Positions 8,251 to 17,684 of a stretch of DNA of 64,000 nt are shown here, piece after piece. The notes below the pieces were generated by a model. That model worked only from the letters and a program-made list of their open reading frames with translations, was not told the origin of the DNA and did no database searches. Every line of letters begins with the position of its first letter. Position 1 is the stretch's first letter. Source of the stretch: Pseudomonas sp. B21-015. Lineage in GTDB: Bacteria > Pseudomonadota > Gammaproteobacteria > Pseudomonadales > Pseudomonadaceae. Location: positions 5,022,001 through 5,086,000 of the forward strand of contig NZ_CP087196.1 in NCBI RefSeq assembly GCF_024749285.1. The letters run 5' to 3'. A program made the position numbers and the translations under genes.

Positions 8251-10443
8251 TTAAACAAATCCCGGAGCGATTCCCAAAGCCCTTTTTACAAACGTCTGAT
8301 CCACGTGGCCAATATCCCACCAAGCGTCGGCGTTAGCCCTAAGGTAATCGGACAACCCATCAACGCCCACTTCAGGAGGAAACTCCATCACTGAGGCAAG
8401 ACGGTGCAATGTCTGCACTGGAATGCCGATCTCTTCCAAAGCATTCACCCCCGGTGGTAGGTGAAGGTTTTCGAAAATCATCCTAAGGTGACCGTAATCG
8501 ACCTTGCCTCGAATACTTTTCTTAGCTGCGCGCAAACGAACGACATCCTCTAGCAGCCCAAGCACCTTAGGAATCGTGTAACCGAAAGTATTTGTTACCA
8601 GCTTAAGATCGTTGTTGAGCATGGTCGAGAGGGTGGCATCTTCGCCCTCCTCGATCCGTTGCCTGGCGTACTCAATCTGGCTTTTCAGATAACCCGAGTA
8701 GCTTTTCGCGTTAAGGTAACTCACTAGCTTTGCAACGATCACCTCGGTGGTTCGGGTTTGCACTCCATTCCTTGTAAAGGACTTGGGCACTATCCGCGCT
8801 AAGACTTTTGCTAAGGTCTTCAGGGACTCACCGGATGGCAACCAATGGAAGATGAGAGACTCGAACTCCTCCTCCCCTAGCATCTCAAGCAAGCTGTAGA
8901 GCTGTTCGAACTGCTCCATTTTGAAGAACGAGTGCTTTTTCACGAGCTCAATCGAGAAGTGGTCTTGCGCAAACGCCTCTTCAAATCTGTCCTGAGAATA
9001 CTCAGACAGATGATCAGGCTGTGCGCTCGCCAGCATGTTTAGTGGTGTGTCTGCATCCTGGACACCCAAGGGAACTTCGACCTCTTGGTTCAGGTTGTCC
9101 TCCGGCACATCTTCCAGACAGAACACCTTGCCTACGAAGTGGACGCCCATACGGCCCGCGCGCCCCTTAATATTGCCGTGCGTGAATTTGTCGATGCCTC
9201 GAGTACCGTCACGATTGTCATAAATCACTACGTTCTTCGCGACGGTGTTCACACCTTCAATGATTGTAGAGGTACACAACAAGAAGCGAATGTCACCGGC
9301 ATTGAATCGATCCGCCGTGTATTGCTGAAGTGCTCTGGGTAAGCCACCAAAGTGCAGACCAATTCCGTGCTCGAGAGCATAGGTATAGTCCCACTCTGGG
9401 TCGAACTCTTCGGCGACCCAATCGATGTGCTCACTTTTAAATTCCGCCCCGTAACCAAGTCGAACGAGTTCACGGGCCACTCTCCCGGCGACTCCTGACG
9501 ACTTGCAGTAGATGATTGTCGCCCCTTGGCAATGCGGTGCGATCTTGGCCAACGCCCTGAGCTTCCCGTCATCGTCGTTTGCATCCACGCCAAACGTCTG
9601 TACATCAACTGCAACCGTATTGAAATCGGCTGAAATGAACGTGTGGTCATATCCAAGCTCAGTCAGGCCGCGAATGCTGTTCACAAAAGGGCCGGTGAGG
9701 TAGAACTGTTTGGACACCTTCAACAGCTTGCTAAGGGCGATGTTGAGTTCAATAACCCTCTCATCGTTGTAGTCAGTATTTCCGTTTTTAAGCTGCCGAA
9801 ACGCTAGCTTGTAAAATTCGTCGATGACAAACAGGTCGATGTCTTCGATGTCGTCCCGTTCGTTAACCCGCTCCTGAGTCAGGACGTACACTACCCAATC
9901 GGAACGGCACTCCTGTGAGCTGTGGTGAATTATTTGGTACTCGGCACCAAAGCGGTCTTGCAGACGCCGGCGAGTCTCGTCGGCCAAAGCGACGGTAGGC
10001 ACAACCAAGACCACACGCTTGAAGCAGCCTAGCCCGAGCAATGAATCGACGATTGCGCTTTTGCCCATACTGGTTGGAGCACTGAGTACGACATTGCGTC
10101 CAGTCTTAAGCAGATCAAAAATGTGGAACTGCATGGAATGAAATACGAAATCGTGGGAAAACGGCGTCCGATAGAGATCTAGAACTACTCGTTCCTCGGG
10201 CGTTAGCGCTGAGAATTCCTTTTTGAGGTAGGGAAAAAGTCCAGCTTTCCTGACCATGTTGCGCAGAATGCCCACATGGTCTGTGAACTTCTCACGGGCA
10301 TCCAGCGCCCGGATAGTCAGGTCGCGGCCAAGAGGGGTGGACACTGGGTTAGACAGAAGGCTATTGATAGCTGCCAAGTAACGGAATGCTGAAAAGCCAT
10401 CGGTACCCAAGCTGAGCTTCGCTGCAATGTAAATTTCAGTCAT
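8251..10443 (-). CDS. Ski2-like DEAD/DEAH helicase (HamB-like)
   Basis: A 730-residue superfamily 2 helicase. Motif I is SAPTSMGKS (residues 121-129) and motif II is IDEFY (207-211). Late in the core come STIIEGVNT (motif V) and GNIKGRAGRMG (motif VI, about 430-445). The Ski2-type motif VI and the alpha-helical C-terminal third fit helicases such as HamB of the Hachiman anti-phage system. The start overlaps the stop of the upstream nuclease gene by four bases (ATGA), so the two form a coupled pair and probably one complex acting on DNA. The stop lies close to the right end of the IS66 element, which has not damaged it. Confidence 0.85.
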   Translation of the reverse strand: MTEIYIAAKLSLGTDGFSAFRYLAAINSLLSNPVSTPLGRDLTIRALDAREKFTDHVGILRNMVRKAGLFPYLKKEFSALTPEERVVLDLYRTPFSHDFVFHSMQFHIFDLLKTGRNVVLSAPTSMGKSAIVDSLLGLGCFKRVVLVVPTVALADETRRRLQDRFGAEYQIIHHSSQECRSDWVVYVLTQERVNERDDIEDIDLFVIDEFYKLAFRQLKNGNTDYNDERVIELNIALSKLLKVSKQFYLTGPFVNSIRGLTELGYDHTFISADFNTVAVDVQTFGVDANDDDGKLRALAKIAPHCQGATIIYCKSSGVAGRVARELVRLGYGAEFKSEHIDWVAEEFDPEWDYTYALEHGIGLHFGGLPRALQQYTADRFNAGDIRFLLCTSTIIEGVNTVAKNVVIYDNRDGTRGIDKFTHGNIKGRAGRMGVHFVGKVFCLEDVPEDNLNQEVEVPLGVQDADTPLNMLASAQPDHLSEYSQDRFEEAFAQDHFSIELVKKHSFFKMEQFEQLYSLLEMLGEEEFESLIFHWLPSGESLKTLAKVLARIVPKSFTRNGVQTRTTEVIVAKLVSYLNAKSYSGYLKSQIEYARQRIEEGEDATLSTMLNNDLKLVTNTFGYTIPKVLGLLEDVVRLRAAKKSIRGKVDYGHLRMIFENLHLPPGVNALEEIGIPVQTLHRLASVMEFPPEVGVDGLSDYLRANADAWWDIGHVDQTFVKRALGIAPGFV

Positions 10444-12059
10444 ACGGCCTCCCTGACCTTTTGCTCAACCATCCTTGTTAATTTATCCAAACTCGGTGCC
10501 GGATAGATAAACACATCAATCGTGAGCCCCGCGAACGGCGAGTCAGATTGTAGGTCATCTGCAAACGCTTCGAAGAGAGCGGCCGTTTCCTGCTCTAAAT
10601 GATCCTCGTGGTCAGAGGTCTCAGGGTCTGTGAGGAGTGGAGAGTCGTAACCCACGAACAGCACAAACCTGAACCGATCCAGGTATTTGTCGAAGGGGTT
10701 GCTCTCGTCCAAGATCACATCGATGTCATGCCTTAACAGATAGTTATCATCTTTTATGTCGAGGATTTTTCCCCTGGCATTGTTGAAACACTCTGAGATT
10801 TCGTCGTATAGCTGGTCTCGGATCTCCGGTAGCCGCGTCTTGATATCGGCCACTGAGACCAGCTCACTGAACCCAACCCAAAGCTGGTCACCCTCAGGAT
10901 CACGACGGACGATATGCACGTTTTCGAGAATTTTTTCTTCATCATCCCCATCTAGATAGAGGAGGCACGGGATAGGTTGGCTTTCATGTACCTGGCGTAT
11001 CGTGGCATGGAGAAGCACTCGGCCTAGAAAAGAGCGAACGTCTGTTAAAGACGCGAACACCATCGTTTGTAACCGCTGCCCTTGTTCAACAAGAGACAGC
11101 TTGTGGATGTCTGCCAACTCCTTCGGACGAAGAAACACTTCATCCAGCCATTTGCATACATTGTCAACGATGTGCGTATAGCGATAGCGTCTGAGGCTGT
11201 ACTGCTGATGGAGCACACGACCGTTTCGCTTAGCGCAAGGTGATGCGAGCGGATTCCGAAAGGGCACGAGTATGTGCGGCAGTTCGCGCTTGACGTAAAC
11301 CTTCCGACCAGCACGTCTCTGATCGTCGTCAACTAGCTGTTTGAACCAGGTGTTCAAATCCGCCCGCATATATGATTTGTTGTCTACGGAATTGATCCTG
11401 CGGGACGAGGCACCTTTGCGGGTGACCGTATCCAAGATCCTTCGCCAGATGTCCTCCGCGCACGCCTCTGTGCTGAGCCCTACCCCGTGGAGTTCCTGAG
11501 AAGCGAGGCGAATGTTCCTCACCCCGAGCAGCTCAATCTCCCGCATGGTTCGAAAGACCTCCCAGTACGCGGCATCTACCCACGCTGCTACGTCCACGCC
11601 ACTAGGAGCGCAATAGTCTGAAGTCTTTGCGTTTAGGTAATCAATCAAGTCCTCACGGCCCGGTTTGCCCGCCCGATCGTTTCGATTGATCTGCAAATAC
11701 TCAAGGGTCACATTTACCGGGTGCTCAGTTACGACGCGAAATCTTCTCGGGACTGTGAGGCTTGGCTCACTCTGCATGGACTTGTGAAGGATGGAGCTGC
11801 TGGGGATTTTTTTGGTCTTCCCAGAACCCTTGGAGAGCACGACCAAATCAGATTTGGCCCAATGCGCTTTCGAGGTGGTTTTCACCTGTACGAATTCTAC
11901 GAAGTCGTCGTAGACGACATCAATGTCGTCCGTGACTTCGCACCGAACGCGCTGGATAGATTTGTCACGCAACATTTGGGTGACGTAAAAGGCGGCGACA
12001 CAATCCTGAAAGATGAAGCCGTGCTTGGCGGCTACACCGCCAGCGTCATTAGGTTCCAT
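10440..12059 (-). CDS. Cap4-type (DUF4297) nuclease with HamA-like C-terminus
   Basis: A 539-residue protein. The N-terminus GGVAAKHGFIFQDCVAAFYV followed by DIDVVYDDFVEFVQVK matches the Cap4/DUF4297 dsDNA endonuclease pattern (ID...QxK), with D47, Q58 and K60 as active-site candidates. The last roughly 200 residues (LWVGFSELV, then FVLFVGYDSPLL, ending in DVFIYPAPSLDKL) resemble the HamA (DUF1837) domain. There the catalytic GExK position reads G-F-S-E, so that domain may be inactive. The ATG at 12059 has GGAAG upstream; a start at 12170 would add 37 unusual residues. It is coupled to the helicase gene. The HamA relation is from memory of the family and is less sure than the Cap4 part. Confidence 0.7.
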   Translation of the reverse strand: MEPNDAGGVAAKHGFIFQDCVAAFYVTQMLRDKSIQRVRCEVTDDIDVVYDDFVEFVQVKTTSKAHWAKSDLVVLSKGSGKTKKIPSSSILHKSMQSEPSLTVPRRFRVVTEHPVNVTLEYLQINRNDRAGKPGREDLIDYLNAKTSDYCAPSGVDVAAWVDAAYWEVFRTMREIELLGVRNIRLASQELHGVGLSTEACAEDIWRRILDTVTRKGASSRRINSVDNKSYMRADLNTWFKQLVDDDQRRAGRKVYVKRELPHILVPFRNPLASPCAKRNGRVLHQQYSLRRYRYTHIVDNVCKWLDEVFLRPKELADIHKLSLVEQGQRLQTMVFASLTDVRSFLGRVLLHATIRQVHESQPIPCLLYLDGDDEEKILENVHIVRRDPEGDQLWVGFSELVSVADIKTRLPEIRDQLYDEISECFNNARGKILDIKDDNYLLRHDIDVILDESNPFDKYLDRFRFVLFVGYDSPLLTDPETSDHEDHLEQETAALFEAFADDLQSDSPFAGLTIDVFIYPAPSLDKLTRMVEQKVREAV

Positions 12060-12416
12060 CTCGACTTCCGTGGCATGTATGCATTGGAATCTATGGTAAT
12101 AACACTCCTCCGTCCATACCCTTGGTGGCTCTTTGCCTTCGCAAGTGGACAGCGATAAGCTCGAAATCACATCTCAGGTCAATCTCACGAGCTATTGATG
12201 TGGCCGCTAACCTCTCGTGCATTACGCAGATTATTCCGGGAGGCAGATGATGAAGATCGATTTCCGGCCTTGTCTGATCTGATCATCAGGCTGCCTGCAT
12301 GCCGGCGGTCGCTCACCATTATTGCAGATGAGTGAGGCAACCATGTGTTGACTATGCTTCATGGCGATTGTTGGGGCGGCGCATTGCCAAGCTCCACCAC
12401 GGACGGAGCAAAACGC

Positions 12417-15062
12417 ATGAGCCTGGTCGACGATCTATTGCTGTGGTCTGCCGAACTTAAAGATTGGCAGCGAGATGCTCTTAGACGCCTATTCACCCAA
12501 GACACACTCAGTCCAGCTGACCTTGAAGGTCTTGCTGGAATGGTGAAAGAGGCCCATGGAAATGGCCTACCGTCCCCTGAGCGCGCCTCGCCACTGACTC
12601 AAGATCATGTTGCAGGGGTCGGAAGCGGTGCGACTGTCCAGCTTTTAGGGCTCTCCAACCTTTCCAATATCAACGGTTTCCCAGCAGGGCGTGGATTCGA
12701 CCTTCAGCCTAATGGCTTGACTGTGTTGTTTGGCGAGAATGGTGTCGGGAAATCAGGTTACGCCCGGCTGCTCAAAAACACCTGTCGAGCCAGGCGACGC
12801 GACAATGTCCGCTGTAATGCTTTCGGAGCGGCGGGGGTGCCAGCGGCGGATGTCTCATTCCTCGTCGATGGCGAGCGTCATCAAACTACGTGGACGCAGG
12901 GAGAGCCTTCAAACTCTGATCTGAGCATGATCTCCGTTTACGACGCTGCCTGTGCTATGGATTACGTGGAAGAAGAAGGAACGCCTGTCTTTTTACCTTA
13001 TGGCCTTGGGCAAATGAATCGCCTTGTGCTCGCACAGCGAGAGTTGCATCGCATTATCACGGCAGAGCGGGACGCAGTAATTCTTAATGCAGGGCTCTTC
13101 GACCTTTTGCGGGGGGAGACAGAGGTGGGTGCTCTCATTAACGCATTGGGTGTGGGGACTGACGTGGAAGTCATGAGAGCCCTAGCCGTTTTGAGCGAAA
13201 GAGACGAAGCGCGCTTGGGGGAACTCATACAAGCTCTGCAGGACATGAATCCAGAACCTAAGGCTCAAGCTTTAGACAGACAGTCAGAGCGGTTAGAAGT
13301 CGGCGCTACGCACGCCTCGTCAGCTTATGTCCTAGTGTCTGACGAAGCTCTGCAGACACTCCGACGCCTTTATGATGAAAACATAGATGCGGACGCGGCC
13401 TACCAAGCTGCACAGAAAAATCTACGCGAAGTAGATGACGCAACGCTTCCTGGAACTGGCAACGGTCTTTGGAAACTACTTTATGAGGCCGCCGAGCGCT
13501 TCTCTTCTGCGGATGCGTACCCAGACCACGCGTTTCCACACACAGAGGATGGAGCGAAATGTGTTCTGTGCCAGACAGTTCTGACCCCTGACGCACAGAA
13601 ACGCATGCGAGATTTTTCAACCTTCGTCAACGAACATGCAGCGGCAAATGCAACCGCTGCTGCTAAAGCACTTCGAACAGCATTAGCTGTATTGAACAAT
13701 GCGAACTTTACCCCTCTCGACGCTCCCTCATTGGTTGAATTACTGGCGAGAGCGCCGGATGAGCATGCTCATTTGACTGCAGCATGTGAAGCCTGGCAAT
13801 TACGCAGAGCATGGCTGACATCGGCAATCGAAACGAATGACTGGACTCAGGCTATTCCAGCCTTCCCTGACGGCGATCGTCCCGAAGTCCGATTACGCCG
13901 ATTGATAGAAGCCAACAAATTAGCAGCCGAAACGCTGCGAGAATCTGATGATCCGGACAGTAGAGCGCGACTTCAGGAGGAGCTTAATCAGCTCAAGGCT
14001 CGTCAGGCGTTCGCAGTATTACTGCCACAGGCAGAGCAATATGTTCACAACAGCCTCGTGCGGCAAAACCTCGATAAATGCCTAGCAGCACTAAGCCCGA
14101 CCGGTATCTCAACTAAAATGACGAACCTAGCCAGGCAGTACGTCACTTCTGCTCTGGCAGACGCCATGACGACCGAATTGCGGCTCTTGGGCTATCGTCG
14201 TGATATTCAACCTGAACTCGCCGGACGGACAAGCGCAGGGATGACCAAGGTCACCTTGAAAATCAGAGGCTCCAACCTTGACGCTCACCATCTTCTTTCA
14301 GAAGGTGAACAGCGTGCGATTGCGCTAGCACTGTTCTTGGCGGAGATCCGTTCATTGCCTCATCAGTCCACCGTTATTTTCGATGATCCTTCGACCTCAC
14401 TGGATCACCGTTACCGTCGAAAGATGGCTGAGAGACTCGCGTCGTTGGCAATCGAGCGGCAAGTCATCGTTCTCACTCATGACGCGGTATTCCTCACAGA
14501 GCTGAACACAGCGCAACGAAAAGCGGGAGTAGAGGCAAGCTACAAATCTGTTCGTTGGGATAACGCGCCAGGACAAATAGTCGACGGTCTCACTTGGGAA
14601 ACTATGAACTGCAAAATGCGCTTGGAAGACATTGCTAGGACTGCAAAAGAAATACAGGAGACGATGGGTACGTATATGAACGACGACTGCGCACAGGCTG
14701 TGACGAGGGCATACGGCAAATTACGCGGCACCATTGAAAGAGCTGTCCGCGAAGAATTCATGAACAATACCGTGCAGCCTTTTAGCGACGTAGTGTCAGT
14801 TGAATCCTTCGGAGCAGTGATCGGACACCCCCAAGCAGAATGGGAAACGTTGATCGATATTTACGACCGGTCTTGCGAGGCGATTGAAGCACACGATACG
14901 CCCGCAGAGCGTCAGCTACCCATTCCTCCCCCTGAACAGCTTTTGAGTGATATCCAAGTCGCTGTCGAAATGATTGGAGAAGCCGCGAAAAGAAGAAAGG
15001 CGTACGAAAGGGTACGATCGGATCGCAACGCTGCTCGGAAAAAGCCGTTTCAAGCAGCCTGA
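12417..15062 (+). CDS. Rad50/RloC-like ATPase with zinc hook
   Basis: An 881-residue ABC-type ATPase. Walker A is GENGVGKS (106-113), a zinc-hook CVLC (C382, C385) sits in a helical coiled-coil region, and the signature LSEGEQRAIALAL (about 627) and Walker B VIFDDPSTSLD (about 656) complete the head. The architecture matches RloC-like anticodon-nuclease proteins and other lone defence ATPases. After the head there is an R-x3-E (R770, E774) followed by His at 804 and by HD at 826, which could be the Arg-Glu-His of a PrrC/RloC nuclease, but this is tentative. The start at 12417 has GGAG eight bases upstream; the reading frame extends 24 codons further. It faces away from the nuclease-helicase pair. 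Confidence 0.8.
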   Translation: MSLVDDLLLWSAELKDWQRDALRRLFTQDTLSPADLEGLAGMVKEAHGNGLPSPERASPLTQDHVAGVGSGATVQLLGLSNLSNINGFPAGRGFDLQPNGLTVLFGENGVGKSGYARLLKNTCRARRRDNVRCNAFGAAGVPAADVSFLVDGERHQTTWTQGEPSNSDLSMISVYDAACAMDYVEEEGTPVFLPYGLGQMNRLVLAQRELHRIITAERDAVILNAGLFDLLRGETEVGALINALGVGTDVEVMRALAVLSERDEARLGELIQALQDMNPEPKAQALDRQSERLEVGATHASSAYVLVSDEALQTLRRLYDENIDADAAYQAAQKNLREVDDATLPGTGNGLWKLLYEAAERFSSADAYPDHAFPHTEDGAKCVLCQTVLTPDAQKRMRDFSTFVNEHAAANATAAAKALRTALAVLNNANFTPLDAPSLVELLARAPDEHAHLTAACEAWQLRRAWLTSAIETNDWTQAIPAFPDGDRPEVRLRRLIEANKLAAETLRESDDPDSRARLQEELNQLKARQAFAVLLPQAEQYVHNSLVRQNLDKCLAALSPTGISTKMTNLARQYVTSALADAMTTELRLLGYRRDIQPELAGRTSAGMTKVTLKIRGSNLDAHHLLSEGEQRAIALALFLAEIRSLPHQSTVIFDDPSTSLDHRYRRKMAERLASLAIERQVIVLTHDAVFLTELNTAQRKAGVEASYKSVRWDNAPGQIVDGLTWETMNCKMRLEDIARTAKEIQETMGTYMNDDCAQAVTRAYGKLRGTIERAVREEFMNNTVQPFSDVVSVESFGAVIGHPQAEWETLIDIYDRSCEAIEAHDTPAERQLPIPPPEQLLSDIQVAVEMIGEAAKRRKAYERVRSDRNAARKKPFQAA

Positions 15063-15077
15063 CGCGTCTGATACCTA

Positions 15078-15121
15078 TGCTCGCCGCACAGAAAAGAGCA
15101 GTGCTTGGCGGCGAGCATTTT
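15078..15121 (+). terminator. Rho-independent terminator after ATPase gene
   Basis: A 10-bp stem (tgctcgccgc at 15078-15087, gcggcgagca at 15108-15117) followed by tttt, 16 bases after the ATPase stop. It separates that gene from the phosphatase gene. Confidence 0.8.
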
Positions 15122-15495
15122 GATCTCGCCCACAGATAGTCATGTTGCAATGTTAGTCCCTCCCGCTCCCCTGCTATTCGCGATAAAATAGACCAGCTTC
15201 GCTGCCAGATCGCCATCGTGGATCAGTGAGGTAGCGCACCTGCTCAAGCTAGAGCCAGGTACAACAACACAATCGAAAATATACGGGCATCTAGACCGCC
15301 GCTTCAGCGCATTCACGCTCCCCCAACAGCAGGCCACTTTGGCTAGGCCTGGCGCAACGTTTTTGCTTGCCGAAACAACCTTAGGAGCCGGCTCGGCGCG
15401 GTATAATTGGACGCAAATCTGCAACGGATTTGGGGCTTTTCTTCTTCCTCAACTCAATGTGAATGCGACGAATCAGCTCGGGAATCCTAGAATTT
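15122..15495. other. Gene-free stretch between ATPase and phosphatase
   Basis: About 370 bases without a credible gene. On the + strand around 15239-15320 a short frame reads AHLLKLEPGTTTQSKIYGHL, faintly like the end of a tyrosine recombinase, but it is closed by stops upstream and cannot be claimed. The last 100 bases probably hold the phosphatase promoter. Confidence 0.4.
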
Positions 15496-16494
15496 ATGAC
15501 CAAGGTACTGAGGCTCACGCGAAACGAGTGCGGTAGGGATTTCGTAGTCGGTGATATTCACTTCAAGACGATTGATCTCCACAAGGGCCTCAGGGCTCTA
15601 GGATTCGACAGCACGGTCGACCGGGTGATAGCTGTAGGCGATCTGATCGATCGTGGGCCTGGAGTTCTCGATGGATTGAAGCTGTTGGGAGAGCCTTGGT
15701 TCTTTACCGTCATGGGTAACCATGAGTTGATGCTGATTGATGCCTTCCGACGTGATCCGGAAGCCAGATATGCGTCCCATGGCGCGGGCTGGTGGTCGAC
15801 GATTGCTGATGAATCAAAAGAGATGATCATCTCCAAGCTTGAGAGGCTTCCTACGCTAATAGAGATCGAGTCACCCGTTGGGACAGTTGGTGTTGTACAC
15901 GCCGACATACCTGGCGGCATTACATGGCCTGAGTTCGTAAGGAGCATCGCGAACCCGCAAATCGAAGAAATAGCCCTCTGGGGACGAGAGCGAATCAAGA
16001 AACATCATCGTCAGGGCGTCGCCGGCGTATGGCGGGTCTGCACAGGACACACATGGATTCCCCAACCCTTACGTCTTGGAAACGTGCTTGCGCTTGATTG
16101 CACTGGGGGCGGTGAAGGGCCTCTTGCGATTTATTGCGTTCAAGACGATACCATTTACGTTGAAGGGCGCTCAGTTGCGCTTGATCAGTCCGAAGTCCTC
16201 ACAGAACTGCTTAGAGATCTGGAGCGCGTGCAGTCGGAAATTAAAACCACGTTAAGTGCGCACAAGCTCATCGAATCCCAAACCTTGAGCAGCGAAGCCG
16301 GCGAGATAGTAATTCGAGCCAACACAGCATGGCTGTCCCTGCAGTCTGAGATTGAAGCATCTCAAAAGCTCATGAATGCACTCCATGGGCTTAGCCTCGT
16401 TAGAGGGGATCAAAGGGCAGCAAAGCTTGAAGAACTCAAATCCAGATATGAAGGGACGCAGGTCGAAGGACTGCTGGACAGACTGATCAACTGA
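15496..16494 (+). CDS. PPP-family metallophosphatase (lambda PP-like)
   Basis: A 332-residue protein phosphatase-like enzyme. All metal and catalytic motifs are present: GDIH (19-22), GDLIDRG (48-54), GNHE (74-77), VVHAD (about 133) and GHT (about 177). The core is close to that of lambda phage phosphatase and PrpA/PrpB, which use two metal ions to remove phosphate from Ser/Thr or Tyr. About 110 extra C-terminal residues, helical and charged, follow the core, longer than the roughly 220-residue phage enzymes. The start at 15496 puts the first motif at the usual distance; an upstream in-frame start at 15463 is weaker. It is convergent with the caspase-like gene and inside the defence block, but a direct link is not shown. 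Confidence 0.85.
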   Translation: MTKVLRLTRNECGRDFVVGDIHFKTIDLHKGLRALGFDSTVDRVIAVGDLIDRGPGVLDGLKLLGEPWFFTVMGNHELMLIDAFRRDPEARYASHGAGWWSTIADESKEMIISKLERLPTLIEIESPVGTVGVVHADIPGGITWPEFVRSIANPQIEEIALWGRERIKKHHRQGVAGVWRVCTGHTWIPQPLRLGNVLALDCTGGGEGPLAIYCVQDDTIYVEGRSVALDQSEVLTELLRDLERVQSEIKTTLSAHKLIESQTLSSEAGEIVIRANTAWLSLQSEIEASQKLMNALHGLSLVRGDQRAAKLEELKSRYEGTQVEGLLDRLIN

Positions 16495-16689
16495 TGACTG
16501 GCGCACCCGGTTTAGCGCTCGACAGAGGAGTCGAAAACCCGCTCCAGCTGGCAATTGCTTCATGGCAGTTTCCAGCTAAATGAGATTCCTCGGCGCATCC
16601 CGAAGCGAGTAGCCCTACGAGGCTACTCATGGTTCAAGTACCTAAGCGTAAACAACTCGCGCCAATTCCAATTGCACACTCGTAGAGTG

Positions 16690-17559
16690 TTAAAGTTTAG
16701 ACTGCTGCTCTAAAAAATTATTTGTTTTCTCTAGCGCACCGAGAAGAGGATGCAAATATCGACGGGCATTCGAAGGTATGTCATCGAGCATGAAAAATGT
16801 CCGATAGTATTCTGTGACGACCTTACCATTTCGTTTGGAAATTATATCAAGCATTACCTTTTGGGTTATTGACGCCTTGTTAGCCTTATAACTTCGCTGT
16901 ATAACGCGACTTCGCTCAACCAATCTATCCCTTGTACAATGATTTAATAAATAATCCTTCACAATACGGAAAAACCAATCCGGCGCAGATACTGTTTCAA
17001 ATCGTCCGGTAGTTAGGACATTTTTCTTCAGTGCGGCGATTGCTGTCTCTCCATGTAGGTTTTTTAGAAATTCAGAGTAGAACGCACTGAAGTTCCCTAG
17101 TAGCTCGTCCCCATAAATTTTGTCAGATGGCCCGATCAGAGCACAGCACGGGGCTGGAGCTCCGGGTGCAACCATTCCTAGACTGTAGCCGCCAAAACAG
17201 GCGGCAACGGCAATTAATAAGTTAAAACTTGTAGCTTTATTTAGTTTACGAAGCGCATCCGCAAGACTAGACCAGCCTAGGAAACTTCCATCCGAAAATA
17301 CAAGCCCTTTCTTGTCCTCGCTTCCATGAACTTCTATATGTAAAATTGGGTAATCACCACCAGTAGCCCGTATGACCTCTTGATCAATCAAACTCAAAAA
17401 ATCTGCAACGCCAAGCACCCTTGTAAACTCTATAGACAACCCTGCGGGAAAGTCACCTGACATCCCATTCAAGCGATCCCGCAACATCAACCCTGAAGGA
17501 AAGTCTTTCTCTGTTAGCGACTCTACTATTAAAAGCCTATTAAATTCGAAGTCCGCCAC
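16690..17559 (-). CDS. Caspase-like (CHAT/C14-type) cysteine protease
   Basis: A 289-residue protein with a caspase-fold dyad. A hydrophobic strand runs into IEVHGSEDKKG (H78-G79) and another into AVAACFGG (C121), the His-Gly and Ala-Cys signatures of CHAT and metacaspase-like proteases. No signal peptide or membrane segment, so it should act in the cytoplasm. The C-terminal 90 residues are basic and mostly helical. The DNA is visibly AT-richer than the flanking core genes. It is the last gene of the same-strand row HsdS, HsdM-like, DUF4263, protease, 125 bases after the DUF4263 gene. Inferred role: an effector that cuts a host protein after activation. The trigger and target are unknown. Confidence 0.7.
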   Translation of the reverse strand: MADFEFNRLLIVESLTEKDFPSGLMLRDRLNGMSGDFPAGLSIEFTRVLGVADFLSLIDQEVIRATGGDYPILHIEVHGSEDKKGLVFSDGSFLGWSSLADALRKLNKATSFNLLIAVAACFGGYSLGMVAPGAPAPCCALIGPSDKIYGDELLGNFSAFYSEFLKNLHGETAIAALKKNVLTTGRFETVSAPDWFFRIVKDYLLNHCTRDRLVERSRVIQRSYKANKASITQKVMLDIISKRNGKVVTEYYRTFFMLDDIPSNARRYLHPLLGALEKTNNFLEQQSKL

Positions 17560-17684
17560 TATACAACTCCTTTTACCTATACCGAACCCCTATGATGCTT
17601 GCAGGAGGAACTCTGTTCCAAACTGAGCGATAACTTCAGGTGAGCGGCTCTGTGAATTTAAGGGGCGCAGATACGCGATCAGCG

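Noticed and set aside
15239..15400. Possible phage-integrase C-terminal fragment (AHLLKLEPGTTTQSKIYGHL)
   Set aside because: Only a faint pattern (TT...IY.HL); the frame is closed by stops upstream and the catalytic Arg/His/Tyr residues cannot be placed.
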